DNA from: DAOTXS01 sp034435055
GTDB lineage: Bacteria; Chloroflexota; Anaerolineae; UBA4142
Assembly: GCA_034435055.1 (NCBI GenBank)
Contig: DAOTXS010000087.1
Span: 124,001 to 188,000, forward strand
DNA: 64,000 nt
Direction of reading: 5' to 3'
The first letter of the stretch is position 1; every line of letters begins with the position of its first letter. The translations under genes were made by a program, and so were the position numbers. Shown here one piece after another: positions 1 to 8,534 of this stretch. The notes under the pieces were generated by a model, which was not told where the DNA came from, ran no database searches, and was given only the letters and a program-made list of their open reading frames with translations.

Positions 1-1113
1 GAAAACGATGCAGAACGTTCGGCGATTGACGGATGGACAAAATCCGGCGTTCGCGTGATTGCTGAACAGTTGACACGCGCGCGCTCTGTGATGAATCTAC
101 CCCGTGCGTTACTGCGAGGACAGCCGCTCCAATCAGTATATTCTTGGCAACCCGCGCTCGCCCGGCGGTTGGTGTTGGAAACCAGTATATCGAAATGGGA
201 TGTGGCGCACGTTGAGCATTTGCGCGGTGCCGAGTACGGTTTGCACTTGAATAAAGTCAAACGTCGTCAAAAACTCCCGATCGTTTGGGATAGTGTGGAT
301 TGTATTAGCTATCTTTTCGAGCAAGCCGCGCGCACTAGCCGCAATCTGTTCGGGCAATTTGTTACTCGATTCGAATTAGCACCCACGCGTCGCTATGAAC
401 GAAAATTGCTCCAGCGTTTTGAGCGTGTACTTGTAACATCGCCTCAAGACCGAAATGCGTTTTTAGAATTGTCGCAGTCGACGACAACACCGAGGGAAGG
501 CAATCCTATTCAAGTATTATCGAATGGAGTAGACCTGAATTATTTTCAACCGATGAATCAGACGCGGCATTCAAAATTGATTATCTTCACCGGCAAGATG
601 AGCTATCACGCAAATGTGACTGCGGCATTGTATCTGGTCAACAAAGTAATGCCACTGGTGTGGCAAAATGACCCGGCGGTGCGCGTTCAAATCGTTGGGC
701 AGAATCCCACCCGCGCGGTGCGTGATTTGGCGGATGCGAATCCGCAACGGGTAGAAGTTACCGGTGCGGTTGCCGATATTCGCCCGTATCTGGCAAAGGC
801 AACGATTGCTGTTGCCCCACTTTTGTACGGCGCGGGGATCCAAAACAAAGTCCTCGAAGCGATGGCGATGGCAACGCCGGTAGTTGCCTCGGCGCGGGCA
901 GTGGCGGCGTTGTCCACACAACCGAATCATGATGTGCTGGTCGGTGATGACGCAGAAACCTTGGCGCAACACATTATTCGATTGTTGGCTGACGAGGAAC
1001 TGAGGGAATGCCTTGGTAAAGAGGGGCGTTGTTACGTCGAGCGAAATCATGATTGGAATCAAATTGGCGCACAACTGGAGCAAGTGTATCGGCAGGTCAT
1101 TACAGCCGAGTGA
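1..1113 (+). CDS. Glycosyltransferase family 4, 5'-truncated by window edge
   Basis: The frame is open from base 1, so the gene starts upstream; an internal GTG at 55 is not needed as the start. The visible part covers the end of the N-terminal domain and the whole C-terminal GT-B Rossmann domain. Visible motifs are 'VLSNGVDLNYFQP' before the second domain, 'FTGKMSYHANV', 'ADIRPYLAKATIAVAPL' and 'GAGIQNKVLEAMAMATPVV', the nucleotide-sugar binding helix. The 'DIRPY...APL..GAG...K.LEAM' signature is that of the sugar transferases called PEP-CTERM/exosortase-associated (TIGR03087-like), and the gene at 59032 carries the same pattern. It presumably adds a sugar to a lipid-linked repeat unit on the cytoplasmic membrane face. 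It ends 16 bp before the next gene, so both are probably co-transcribed. Donor and acceptor cannot be read from sequence. Confidence 0.9.
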   Translation, partial: ENDAERSAIDGWTKSGVRVIAEQLTRARSVMNLPRALLRGQPLQSVYSWQPALARRLVLETSISKWDVAHVEHLRGAEYGLHLNKVKRRQKLPIVWDSVDCISYLFEQAARTSRNLFGQFVTRFELAPTRRYERKLLQRFERVLVTSPQDRNAFLELSQSTTTPREGNPIQVLSNGVDLNYFQPMNQTRHSKLIIFTGKMSYHANVTAALYLVNKVMPLVWQNDPAVRVQIVGQNPTRAVRDLADANPQRVEVTGAVADIRPYLAKATIAVAPLLYGAGIQNKVLEAMAMATPVVASARAVAALSTQPNHDVLVGDDAETLAQHIIRLLADEELRECLGKEGRCYVERNHDWNQIGAQLEQVYRQVITAE

Positions 1114-1129
1114 CGGGGGGAGGTAACTC

Positions 1130-2605
1130 ATGATTACAACAACTTCTGCAATGGGGTTGCAGGCGCGGAACGGCTTGAGGCGCGAGGAGCAATATCGTCT
1201 TTTTTTGGTCGCGCTTTTTGTTGCCGATGTGGTGATGTTGTTGGCGGCGTTTGTGGTTGCGTTCGTGGTTCGTTATTACACCAATTGGTCGATTTTGGTT
1301 GAAGATTCTGATCTGAGCCGAGAAGCGCATTTGTGGATTGCCGCCGTCCTTCTGCCTGTTTGGCTTTTGATCTTTGTTCTCTCGGATCTGTACAATCCCC
1401 ATTATCTTTTTAGTAGCACGCAGGAATACAAAAAAGTGGCGAATGCTTGTTCGGTCGCATTCACCCTTGTCGTCGTTGTGACATTCCTGGTGCCTTATGT
1501 TCGTATATCGCGCGGCTGGATTGTTGTGGCTGTGGTGGCGGCAATCGTCTTTGTGGGGTTGGAACGTTTCTTGTTCCGACGACTTTCCTATTTCTTGCGT
1601 GAGCGAGGTTGGCTTACGGCGCGGACGCTCATCGTCGGCACGGACTCGGAAGCTCGCGCGATTGGCCAGCAATTGCTCACGTGGCGCGGGTGTGGCGCAG
1701 AGATTTTGGGATTTGTGGATAACATTATGCCGCCGGGCACCAAAGTCGAAGGGGATGTGCCGGTGCTGGCTCCACTGAACATGTTGCCAGAGCTAGTGGA
1801 AAAGTTGGATGTGGATGAATTGATCGTTTCGCCTTCGGCTATTTCGCGCGAAGATATCTTGTGGATTTTCCAGACCTTTGGGACATCGGACAAAGTTGAA
1901 CTGCGTTTCTCGCCGGGTCTGTTTGAAATCTTTACTTCCGGCGTGAGCGTCAAAGAAATCGGCTCAGTTCCGTTGGTCAGTATGCGCAAAGTACGTTTGG
2001 ATGCCATCGAGGGAACCATCAAAATGTTGAGCGATTATCTGCTCGCCAGTGTGGCGCTCATTTTGAACATCCCGATTCTGATTGCGGTGGCGATTGCCAT
2101 CAAACTCGATTCGCCAGGTCCGATCTTCCATCGACGGCGTGTGTTGGGGCAAGGCGGCAAGGAATTTGATGCGCTCAAGTTTCGGACGATGTACGTGAAC
2201 GGCGAGGAAATTTTAGCCAAGCACCCGGAATTGAAAGCGGAACTGGCGCGCAATCAGAAATTGAAGAACGACCCACGCATTACGCGGGTGGGCAATTTTT
2301 TGCGCAAATACAGTATCGATGAAATCCCTCAGCTAATCAATGTGTTAGCCGGGCAAATGAGTATTGTTGGCCCGCGGATGATTTCGCCGGAGGAGATGGA
2401 AAAGTATGGCAAATGGCGGTGGAATCTTCTCACGGTCAAACCGGGTATCACCGGGCTTTGGCAAATCAGCGGTCGCAGCGACGTTTCTTATGCTGAACGT
2501 GTCCGCCTCGATATGTACTATATTCGCAATTATACAATGTGGGCAGATTTGCGAATCATCTGGCGAACCATTCCGGTGGTTTTGGGCGGGAAGGGCGCCT
2601 ACTAA
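1130..2605 (+). CDS. Polyprenyl glycosylphosphotransferase (WbaP/WcaJ-like initiating enzyme)
   Basis: This 491-residue membrane enzyme should transfer a sugar-1-phosphate from a UDP-sugar to undecaprenyl phosphate, the first step of repeat-unit assembly. The N-terminal 150 residues hold about four or five membrane spans. A Rossmann-like segment follows ('RTLIVGTDSEARAIGQQLL', near residue 165). The C-terminal catalytic domain shows 'DSPGPIFHRRRVLGQGGKEF', 'LKFRTM', 'RVGNFLRKYSIDEIPQLINV', 'MSIVGPR' and 'PGITGLWQISGRSDVSYAER'. Length is usual for the WbaP/EPS class. The ATG is preceded by a strong GGGGAGG site. A second, much shorter transferase of the same superfamily lies at 41348. The sugar is unknown. 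Confidence 0.95.
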   Translation: MITTTSAMGLQARNGLRREEQYRLFLVALFVADVVMLLAAFVVAFVVRYYTNWSILVEDSDLSREAHLWIAAVLLPVWLLIFVLSDLYNPHYLFSSTQEYKKVANACSVAFTLVVVVTFLVPYVRISRGWIVVAVVAAIVFVGLERFLFRRLSYFLRERGWLTARTLIVGTDSEARAIGQQLLTWRGCGAEILGFVDNIMPPGTKVEGDVPVLAPLNMLPELVEKLDVDELIVSPSAISREDILWIFQTFGTSDKVELRFSPGLFEIFTSGVSVKEIGSVPLVSMRKVRLDAIEGTIKMLSDYLLASVALILNIPILIAVAIAIKLDSPGPIFHRRRVLGQGGKEFDALKFRTMYVNGEEILAKHPELKAELARNQKLKNDPRITRVGNFLRKYSIDEIPQLINVLAGQMSIVGPRMISPEEMEKYGKWRWNLLTVKPGITGLWQISGRSDVSYAERVRLDMYYIRNYTMWADLRIIWRTIPVVLGGKGAY

Positions 2606-2787
2606 CTAATGGTGCTAATGCGATTCTTGAGTGAAGATCGAACTTTACTCCCCGAATCCGGCGACGATTCCTTGGCAATGAGCATCGCGCGCTAACGAGT
2701 TGCACAGGTGAGTTTATTTCTCCCTACTAGACTTGTGCGCGCGGCTGTGCTAGAATCGAACGCGTAAGTTTTTAGAAAGCGAGACTT

Positions 2788-4518
2788 ATGGAACTAAAAA
2801 GATACCTTGCGGTCATTTGGAAGTGGTCATGGATGATCGCGTTATCGGTGGTGCTGGCGGCGGGATTTAGCTATATCGCTACTTCGCGTCAGCCCGGCAT
2901 TTATCAGGCGTCAGCCCAGTTGATTGTGGGACAGAGTTATCGCAGCGTCAATCCCGATCCGCAGGATTTCCAAACCAGCACCGCGCTAGCGTTGACCTAC
3001 ATCCAAATTGCCAAAACTACGCCGGTGCTCCGAGGCACGTTGGATGCGCTGGGGTTGAAAATGTCGCCGGAGGATTTGCGCGGTAGATTTCGTGCCAGAC
3101 TTATTCCCAATACACAGTTGATCGAACTGCTGGTCGACGACACAGATCCTGAACGCGCGCGCACGCTGGCAAACGAACTAGCTTATCAATTGACGCTTCA
3201 GGGACCCGCGGCGCAACAAGACGTTGGCCAACGTGAGTTTATTCAGCGTCAAGCCGATGACCTTCAGAAGAAAATCGAGGAAGCACAGAAAACCATTGCC
3301 GAACTGCGAAGCTCGATGCAGGTGAGTGTGGGCGCGCGTGATGTAGCGGCAAAGCAACAGCAAATTACATCGCTCGAATCTCAAATCAGTCAGTGGCAAC
3401 AAAGTTATGCCGGGATGCTTCAATTGCTCGCGCCACGCTCGCCCAATTATCTGTCGATTGTCGAACCGGCGCAATTGCCTACGCGTCCCTACGCGCCCAA
3501 CGTTATGATGAACGTTGTTCTGGCTGCCGCCATCGGCTTGGCACTCTCGGTTGGCACTGTGGTGTTGCTCGAATATTTTGACGATACGCTCAAACATGTG
3601 GACGATGTTTCCAACGTGCTTGCCTTACCGATCTTGGGCACGCTTGCCAAAGTTGGTAATGGCAGATTGGGATGGCGCGACCGGCTCAAGTTTTTGTTGC
3701 CCAAGACGGCAACTCCAGCCGACGATGAGACCGACGATATGGACGTGGTTCCCGAAAGCGTCAATGGTTCAAATGGCGCTGAACGTTCCTTCCCGCAGTT
3801 GGTGGCTTTATCTGCCTCTCGCTCCCCCGAAGCGGAAGCGTATCGCGTGCTTCGCACCAACATTCAGTACAATGGCGTTGACAAACCGATTCGGTCGCTT
3901 CTCATCACCAGTTCTGTGGCTGGAGAAGGCAAGAGTTTTACAGCGGCAAATCTTGCCGTTACGATGGCACACGCCGGCTTGCGGACGATTCTAATCGACG
4001 CGGATTTGCGCAGACCCAGCCAACATCGACTATTCAACTTAGCCAATGACGTGGGCTTGACCGATTGCTTAATATCACAAGCAAGACCATCAGAATTCTA
4101 CCAGTCTACATCGGTGGAAAATCTTTTCGTTCTAACATCGGGCGCTCTGCCGCCGAATCCTGCCACCTTGCTGGGTTCGCAACGGATGCGGATGTTGATG
4201 CAACAACTCGAATCCGAATCGGAGGTTTTGATCTTTGACGGACCGCCTTGCCTGCCGGTTGCCGATGCCGCAATTCTGGCGAGTTTGGTCAATGGCGTCT
4301 TGTTGGTCGTGGATGTTAATCGTACCTCGCGTAAAGAAGCCCAGCGCGCGAAAGGTATTGTCAGCAAGGTCGGCGCGCAAATTCTGGGGGTCGCCGTCAA
4401 TCGCGTTGCGCTTCAACACGATTATTATTATTACTATGAATATTCGCCGGCTGGCCAAAAGCAACGCAAGCGTACCGCTAAATCCAAATTGGAGTTGCGT
4501 TCCGCACAAGGCAAATGA
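2788..4518 (+). CDS. Wzz/Wzc-type polysaccharide co-polymerase fused to bacterial tyrosine kinase
   Basis: This 576-residue protein controls chain length and export. Residues about 1-260 are a Wzz domain between two membrane spans (about 13-31 and 235-258) with a coiled-coil-prone, Gln/Glu-rich external segment. After a linker comes a BY-kinase P-loop domain: Walker A 'SSVAGEGKSFTAANLA' (about 373-388), Walker A' 'ILIDADLRRPSQH' (about 400-412) and Walker B 'VLIFDGPPCLPVADA' (about 479-493). The C-terminus carries a tyrosine cluster, 'HDYYYYYEYS' (about 543-552), the expected autophosphorylation site. Kinase and membrane domain are fused, as in Wzc, rather than split as in CapA/CapB. No cognate tyrosine phosphatase is visible in the window. 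A 182 bp gap precedes it, with no convincing consensus promoter. Confidence 0.95.
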   Translation: MELKRYLAVIWKWSWMIALSVVLAAGFSYIATSRQPGIYQASAQLIVGQSYRSVNPDPQDFQTSTALALTYIQIAKTTPVLRGTLDALGLKMSPEDLRGRFRARLIPNTQLIELLVDDTDPERARTLANELAYQLTLQGPAAQQDVGQREFIQRQADDLQKKIEEAQKTIAELRSSMQVSVGARDVAAKQQQITSLESQISQWQQSYAGMLQLLAPRSPNYLSIVEPAQLPTRPYAPNVMMNVVLAAAIGLALSVGTVVLLEYFDDTLKHVDDVSNVLALPILGTLAKVGNGRLGWRDRLKFLLPKTATPADDETDDMDVVPESVNGSNGAERSFPQLVALSASRSPEAEAYRVLRTNIQYNGVDKPIRSLLITSSVAGEGKSFTAANLAVTMAHAGLRTILIDADLRRPSQHRLFNLANDVGLTDCLISQARPSEFYQSTSVENLFVLTSGALPPNPATLLGSQRMRMLMQQLESESEVLIFDGPPCLPVADAAILASLVNGVLLVVDVNRTSRKEAQRAKGIVSKVGAQILGVAVNRVALQHDYYYYYEYSPAGQKQRKRTAKSKLELRSAQGK

Positions 4519-4550
4519 TACCCGGAACACTCCTGTGAGTTAGGAATTTT

Positions 4551-6602
4551 ATGCCGCAACCCGAAACCATTCGACGAGTTTGTCCGCACCTCGGCTTGAC
4601 GGGTGATCCGTCAAGCCACTATCGTGAACCCGATATCGCGCATTATTGTTACTCACCCAAAGAACCGGGCGCAATTCAAGAAGCGTATCAAGCAGCGGTC
4701 TGTTTTTCGTCCGAATTTCGCAACTGCGCTCGCTTTACCGAACAATCTCAGAATGTTGCGCCCATCCCTGCTGAAACCCAGCGCGCCCAAAATCGACGGA
4801 ATCAATTGATCCTGCTTGGGTTATTGGCGCTTTTGCCCATTGTCGCACTCGTAGGCATCTTGGTAACGTTTCGATCACAACCAAGTTCAGTTGCGCTATC
4901 GGGTGAATCCCTAGCCACGCGGACTCGCACTGCGACTGTAACCAACACCATAGCGTTAACTCCTACACCCAACCCCAGCACAGCCCGCAGAAACGGATTT
5001 GCCACCGTCGAACCGTTAGTGATTCCTACTCCGCCATCGAACGGAGTTTTGTTTACCTTGTCGGCGGTGCCAGAACGAACCGGTTGGATGGCATCCAGCG
5101 ATCAAACTCCGCGCTGGAACGAACGTGGCTTACTTGCCGGCTCATTGCAGACGCAAAACTATCTATCGATTGTTCAGTTCGATGTGAGTAGTCTGGCTCC
5201 CGGCTCGCAAATTCTGTTTGCGGTTATGGAAATCGCCGGCAGAGATGCCACGCGTTTAGGTAACGAGGGCGAGTGGAAATTTGAGTTGGTGGATAGTGCG
5301 CTAGCGCAAGGATGGGAAAACGCTTCCTTCAATCAAATTAACGATGCGCCGGCACTCGTGCAAATTGGATCGACTCTCACACCAACCCAGCTTGGCTCGG
5401 GCTATTCGAATCGATTCGAGTTTAATGCCGCCCAACAACGCTTGATTGAGAGTCAGCTGGAATATGGCACGCTCACCTTTCGGATTCGTGGACCATCGCG
5501 CGGAGATAATCTATTTACCTGGGCTTCCGGTGCCGGGACGCCCACGCTTTACATCGTTGCCGTACCCAGTCCATTTACCGTTGTTACCAACACGCCCACG
5601 CCGGGCAGTGTGCTAACCGCTGCGGCCGTGGCACGGACTGCCACGGATGCCGCAACTCGTTTTGGCACACCGACACGAATGGGACGCGTGGCGACCGCAA
5701 CGCCAGATGCCGGGGTTGCCTACGTAACTCCCATTCCCACACCAGCCAATACTGCTACCGCCCAATTTCTTTCGAATTACGCGACAGCCGTTGCCTTGAC
5801 CACCGGCACTTTTACCCCGACTCCCTTGACGAATCGGATTGCCACGCCGACGATTACGCCGGTAATGATTTTAGCCGATCGACTAGTTTTGGTACCAACG
5901 CCATCCCCAACGCTTGCGCCGATTGGTTTTTTAACTATTCAAGTGCCTGACGAAATAAAAGGCAAGATTGTTGCCTTATCAAATCGTTACGTGGTAGCAG
6001 CCCAAATGATTCCAACTCCGGCGGTGGGAGACAGCGGAACCGCTCAAGATCGTTACCGATTTGGCGCAAACGCACCAATTGTTATCGACCCGGCAGATGG
6101 TAGCGTGTTGGGTATCTTGACGAGCGAAGAATTGTATCAAGCGGCGGTGTGGCGCGAGACATACTCGCCGAGCCGGCAACAGTTTGCGTACGTTTCGGCG
6201 GGGTCGGGAACGATTTCCCAAATTTGGATTTACGATTTTGTGTATAATCGACACACACGCATCACCGACCTCCAACGTAGCATTTATAATGCGGCAGTAA
6301 TCCTGGCGGCTTATTCGCCGGCGTGGTCTCCCGATGGTCGTTATATTGCCTATGTCTCGAATGAGAACGGCAATGACGATATTTTCGTGTACGACTTTCA
6401 AGCCCAGAAATCGACGCGTCTGACGACGAGCAGTTTTTACTGGAACAAGCATCCCTCGTGGTCGCCGGACGGCAAAAAGATTGTCTTCTGGTCGAATCGC
6501 ACCGGCAGACCGCAGATTTGGGTTATGGATGCGGACGGCAAAAACCCCACGAATCTAAGTAATAGTCTGTACAACGATATCAATCCTATTTGGATCAAAT
6601 AA
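4551..6602 (+). CDS. Membrane protein: Cys-rich N-domain, beta-sandwich, Thr/Pro linker, TolB-like propeller
   Basis: The 683-residue product starts with a cytoplasmic domain holding four cysteines (C11, C33, C51, C59; 'CPHLG' then 'HYCYSP' and 'FRNC'), possibly metal binding. A membrane span follows (about 86-107), then an extracellular beta-sandwich of the DNRLRE/CBM kind (about 165-340, including 'YLSIVQFDVSSLAPGSQI'). A long Thr/Pro/Ala-rich linker runs to about 450. PD40/TolB-type propeller blades close the protein ('WSPDGRYIAYVSNENGNDDI', 'WSPDGKKIVFWSNRTGRPQI'). It probably acts at the cell surface, perhaps in glycan or protein binding. It follows the BY-kinase by 32 bp. I do not recognise a named family for the whole protein, and no enzymatic residues are evident. 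Confidence 0.85.
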   Translation: MPQPETIRRVCPHLGLTGDPSSHYREPDIAHYCYSPKEPGAIQEAYQAAVCFSSEFRNCARFTEQSQNVAPIPAETQRAQNRRNQLILLGLLALLPIVALVGILVTFRSQPSSVALSGESLATRTRTATVTNTIALTPTPNPSTARRNGFATVEPLVIPTPPSNGVLFTLSAVPERTGWMASSDQTPRWNERGLLAGSLQTQNYLSIVQFDVSSLAPGSQILFAVMEIAGRDATRLGNEGEWKFELVDSALAQGWENASFNQINDAPALVQIGSTLTPTQLGSGYSNRFEFNAAQQRLIESQLEYGTLTFRIRGPSRGDNLFTWASGAGTPTLYIVAVPSPFTVVTNTPTPGSVLTAAAVARTATDAATRFGTPTRMGRVATATPDAGVAYVTPIPTPANTATAQFLSNYATAVALTTGTFTPTPLTNRIATPTITPVMILADRLVLVPTPSPTLAPIGFLTIQVPDEIKGKIVALSNRYVVAAQMIPTPAVGDSGTAQDRYRFGANAPIVIDPADGSVLGILTSEELYQAAVWRETYSPSRQQFAYVSAGSGTISQIWIYDFVYNRHTRITDLQRSIYNAAVILAAYSPAWSPDGRYIAYVSNENGNDDIFVYDFQAQKSTRLTTSSFYWNKHPSWSPDGKKIVFWSNRTGRPQIWVMDADGKNPTNLSNSLYNDINPIWIK

Positions 6603-6631
6603 CCCTGTATCATTTTGGGAAGGAGAGGTGA

Positions 6632-7390
6632 GTGGATTTATCAATCATCGTACCCTGTTATAACGAAGCCGAGAACGTCCCCAAGCTCCGCGAGCAATTA
6701 TTCCCCGTCGTCAACAACCTTGCCCAAACCCGCACCGTCGAAGTAATTTTTGTCGACGATGGCAGTCGAGATGAAACGTGGCTTGCGCTCAACAATGAAT
6801 TCGCAAATTATTCTGCGCTGAATGTCCAAGTGCGTTTGGTCAAGCATGCGGTCAATCAAGGTTTAGGTGCGGCAATTCGCACCGGCTTTGGTGCGGCGCG
6901 CGGCGCGTTGATCGTTACGACAGACAGTGACGGCACTTATCGATTCTCGACAATCCCCGAGCTATTAGCTTATCTAAAACCCGGCGTGTCAATCGTGACG
7001 GCATCGCCGTATCACCCGGCGGGTGGCGTTGAAGGCGTGCCGGCGTGGCGGCTCTTTTTCAGTCGCGGTTCGTCGCTCATCTATCGCCTCATCGTAAATT
7101 GGAACATCAACACCTATACCTGTTTGTACCGGGCTTATCGACGCGAAGTGATCGAGCGCGTGCCCTTCCAATCGAATGGATTTTTGGCTGGCACCGAGTT
7201 GATGGTGAATGCAATGTTGATGGGCTATCGAGTTGCCGAATATCCTGCTGTATTACACTCCCGACTGCACGGAGTATCGAAAGCCAAAATCACTAGAACG
7301 ATTCTCGCTCATCTCCGTTACCAATTCGATGTCTTGTTGCGCCGCTTGAAACTCAAGCCACAGGTTGCGCCGCGCACGACGCCGGGATGA
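6632..7390 (+). CDS. Glycosyltransferase family 2 (dolichyl-phosphate mannose synthase-like)
   Basis: This GT-A fold enzyme (252 residues) has 'DLSIIVPCYNEAENVPKL' at the N-terminus, 'VIFVDDGSRDETW' and 'VTTDSDGTYRF' as the metal/nucleotide-binding acidic motif. No C-terminal membrane span is present, which resembles soluble DPM1-like enzymes that load polyprenyl phosphate, or cytoplasmic repeat-unit transferases. GTG at 6632 is chosen because an AAGGAGAGG ribosome site ends a few bases upstream. It stops 4 bp before the next gene, so translation is probably coupled. The sugar is unknown. Confidence 0.9.
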   Translation: MDLSIIVPCYNEAENVPKLREQLFPVVNNLAQTRTVEVIFVDDGSRDETWLALNNEFANYSALNVQVRLVKHAVNQGLGAAIRTGFGAARGALIVTTDSDGTYRFSTIPELLAYLKPGVSIVTASPYHPAGGVEGVPAWRLFFSRGSSLIYRLIVNWNINTYTCLYRAYRREVIERVPFQSNGFLAGTELMVNAMLMGYRVAEYPAVLHSRLHGVSKAKITRTILAHLRYQFDVLLRRLKLKPQVAPRTTPG

Positions 7391-7394
7391 CACC

Positions 7395-8534
7395 ATGAAA
7401 ATTATCTCGATTGTTGGCGCGCGCCCGGAATTTGTTCAAGCCGCGCCGGTCAGCCGCGCTCTTCGGCAATCCCATCACGAAATCCTGGTTCACACCGGTC
7501 AACATTACGATTACCAAATGTCGCAGGCATTCTTCGATGAATTGGGAATTCCGGCGCCCGATTACAATCTCGAAGTGGGATCGGGGTTGCAAGGCAAACA
7601 GACCGGCGAAATCCTTGCGCGTCTTGAAGCGGTAATCCAAAAAGAATCCCCCGACCTTGTGATATTGCGTGGCGATACGAATTCGACGTTGGCGGGCGCG
7701 CTCGTGGCAAGCAAATTGCACATTCCCGCCGCGCACATCGAAGCGGGCGAGCGCAGTTTTGATCGGCGAATGCCGGAAGAAGTGAACCGGATTGTTGCGG
7801 ACGCGCTTGCCGATTTGCATTTTTGTGTCAGCGAAAAAGGCGTGCGTCAGCTTGCCGTCGAAGGCGTTACGCAAACCGCGCATTGGGTTGGCGATGTGAT
7901 GCTGGATGCGATGATGCAAAATCGTGCGCTAGCGCACCGCAAAGCCAGAGATATTTTTGCGCGCCTGAAGATCACGCCGCATCAGTACGCGCTCGTGACC
8001 GTGCATCGCGCCGCGAACACGGATGATCCCGTTCGACTCGGCAAAATCGTCGAGGCGTTAAATCGTGTAAGCGAGCCAGTTGTGTTTCCGGTTCATCCGC
8101 GCACACGCCAAGCGTTAGCGACTCTTGGCGCATCGTTTGCGAATCACGTGCAGGTGTGTGACCCGGTGAGTTATTTTGAAATGATGGTGCTGGAAGAAAG
8201 CGCACGCCTCATCGCCACCGATTCGGGCGGGGTTCAACGCGAGGCGTACTTTTTTAAGGTGCCGTGTCTCACGTTGCGCGACGAAACGGAATGGACGGAA
8301 ACAGTCGCGGCAGGATGGAATCACTTGGTTGGCGTCGAACCGGCGCGGGTGCTGGAAGCGTGGAGCAATTCGCTTCCGCCGCGTGAACATCCACCCTTGT
8401 TTGGCGATGGTACGGCGTCGCAAAAAATTGTGGCGGTGCTAGAGCGCGTGAATTTTCGGTATGGTATTGGCGATGCGCAACGACGCGCGAACAGTCCAAT
8501 TGTAGCATTATTGAAATCGAGGAGCGTCAGTTGA
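7395..8534 (+). CDS. wecB: UDP-N-acetylglucosamine 2-epimerase (non-hydrolysing; WecB/WbpI family)
   Basis: The enzyme interconverts UDP-GlcNAc and UDP-ManNAc, or the equivalent 2,3-diacetamido-uronate in WbpI relatives. Family motifs are present in order: 'GARPEFVQAAP', 'HTGQHYDYQMSQAFF', 'HIEAGERSFDRRMPEEVNR' (both catalytic Glu), 'LVTVHRAANTDDP' (His) and 'ATDSGGVQREAYFFKVP'. ATG 7395 is preferred over an in-frame upstream ATG at 7365, which overlaps the previous gene and adds only basic residues before the conserved start 'MKIISIVGARPEF'. The stop overlaps the start of the next gene. The WlbA-WlbB-WlbC cassette at 32.7-35.5 kb makes a WbpI-like role possible. The gene symbol denotes the family, not a proven substrate. 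Confidence 0.93.
   Translation: MKIISIVGARPEFVQAAPVSRALRQSHHEILVHTGQHYDYQMSQAFFDELGIPAPDYNLEVGSGLQGKQTGEILARLEAVIQKESPDLVILRGDTNSTLAGALVASKLHIPAAHIEAGERSFDRRMPEEVNRIVADALADLHFCVSEKGVRQLAVEGVTQTAHWVGDVMLDAMMQNRALAHRKARDIFARLKITPHQYALVTVHRAANTDDPVRLGKIVEALNRVSEPVVFPVHPRTRQALATLGASFANHVQVCDPVSYFEMMVLEESARLIATDSGGVQREAYFFKVPCLTLRDETEWTETVAAGWNHLVGVEPARVLEAWSNSLPPREHPPLFGDGTASQKIVAVLERVNFRYGIGDAQRRANSPIVALLKSRSVS

Noticed and set aside
2700..2756. Promoter before the Wzz/BY-kinase gene
   Set aside because: TTGTGC and TAGAAT are only 12 bp apart and the other pair, TTGCAC and TACTAG, is 19 bp apart with a weak -10; neither is convincing.
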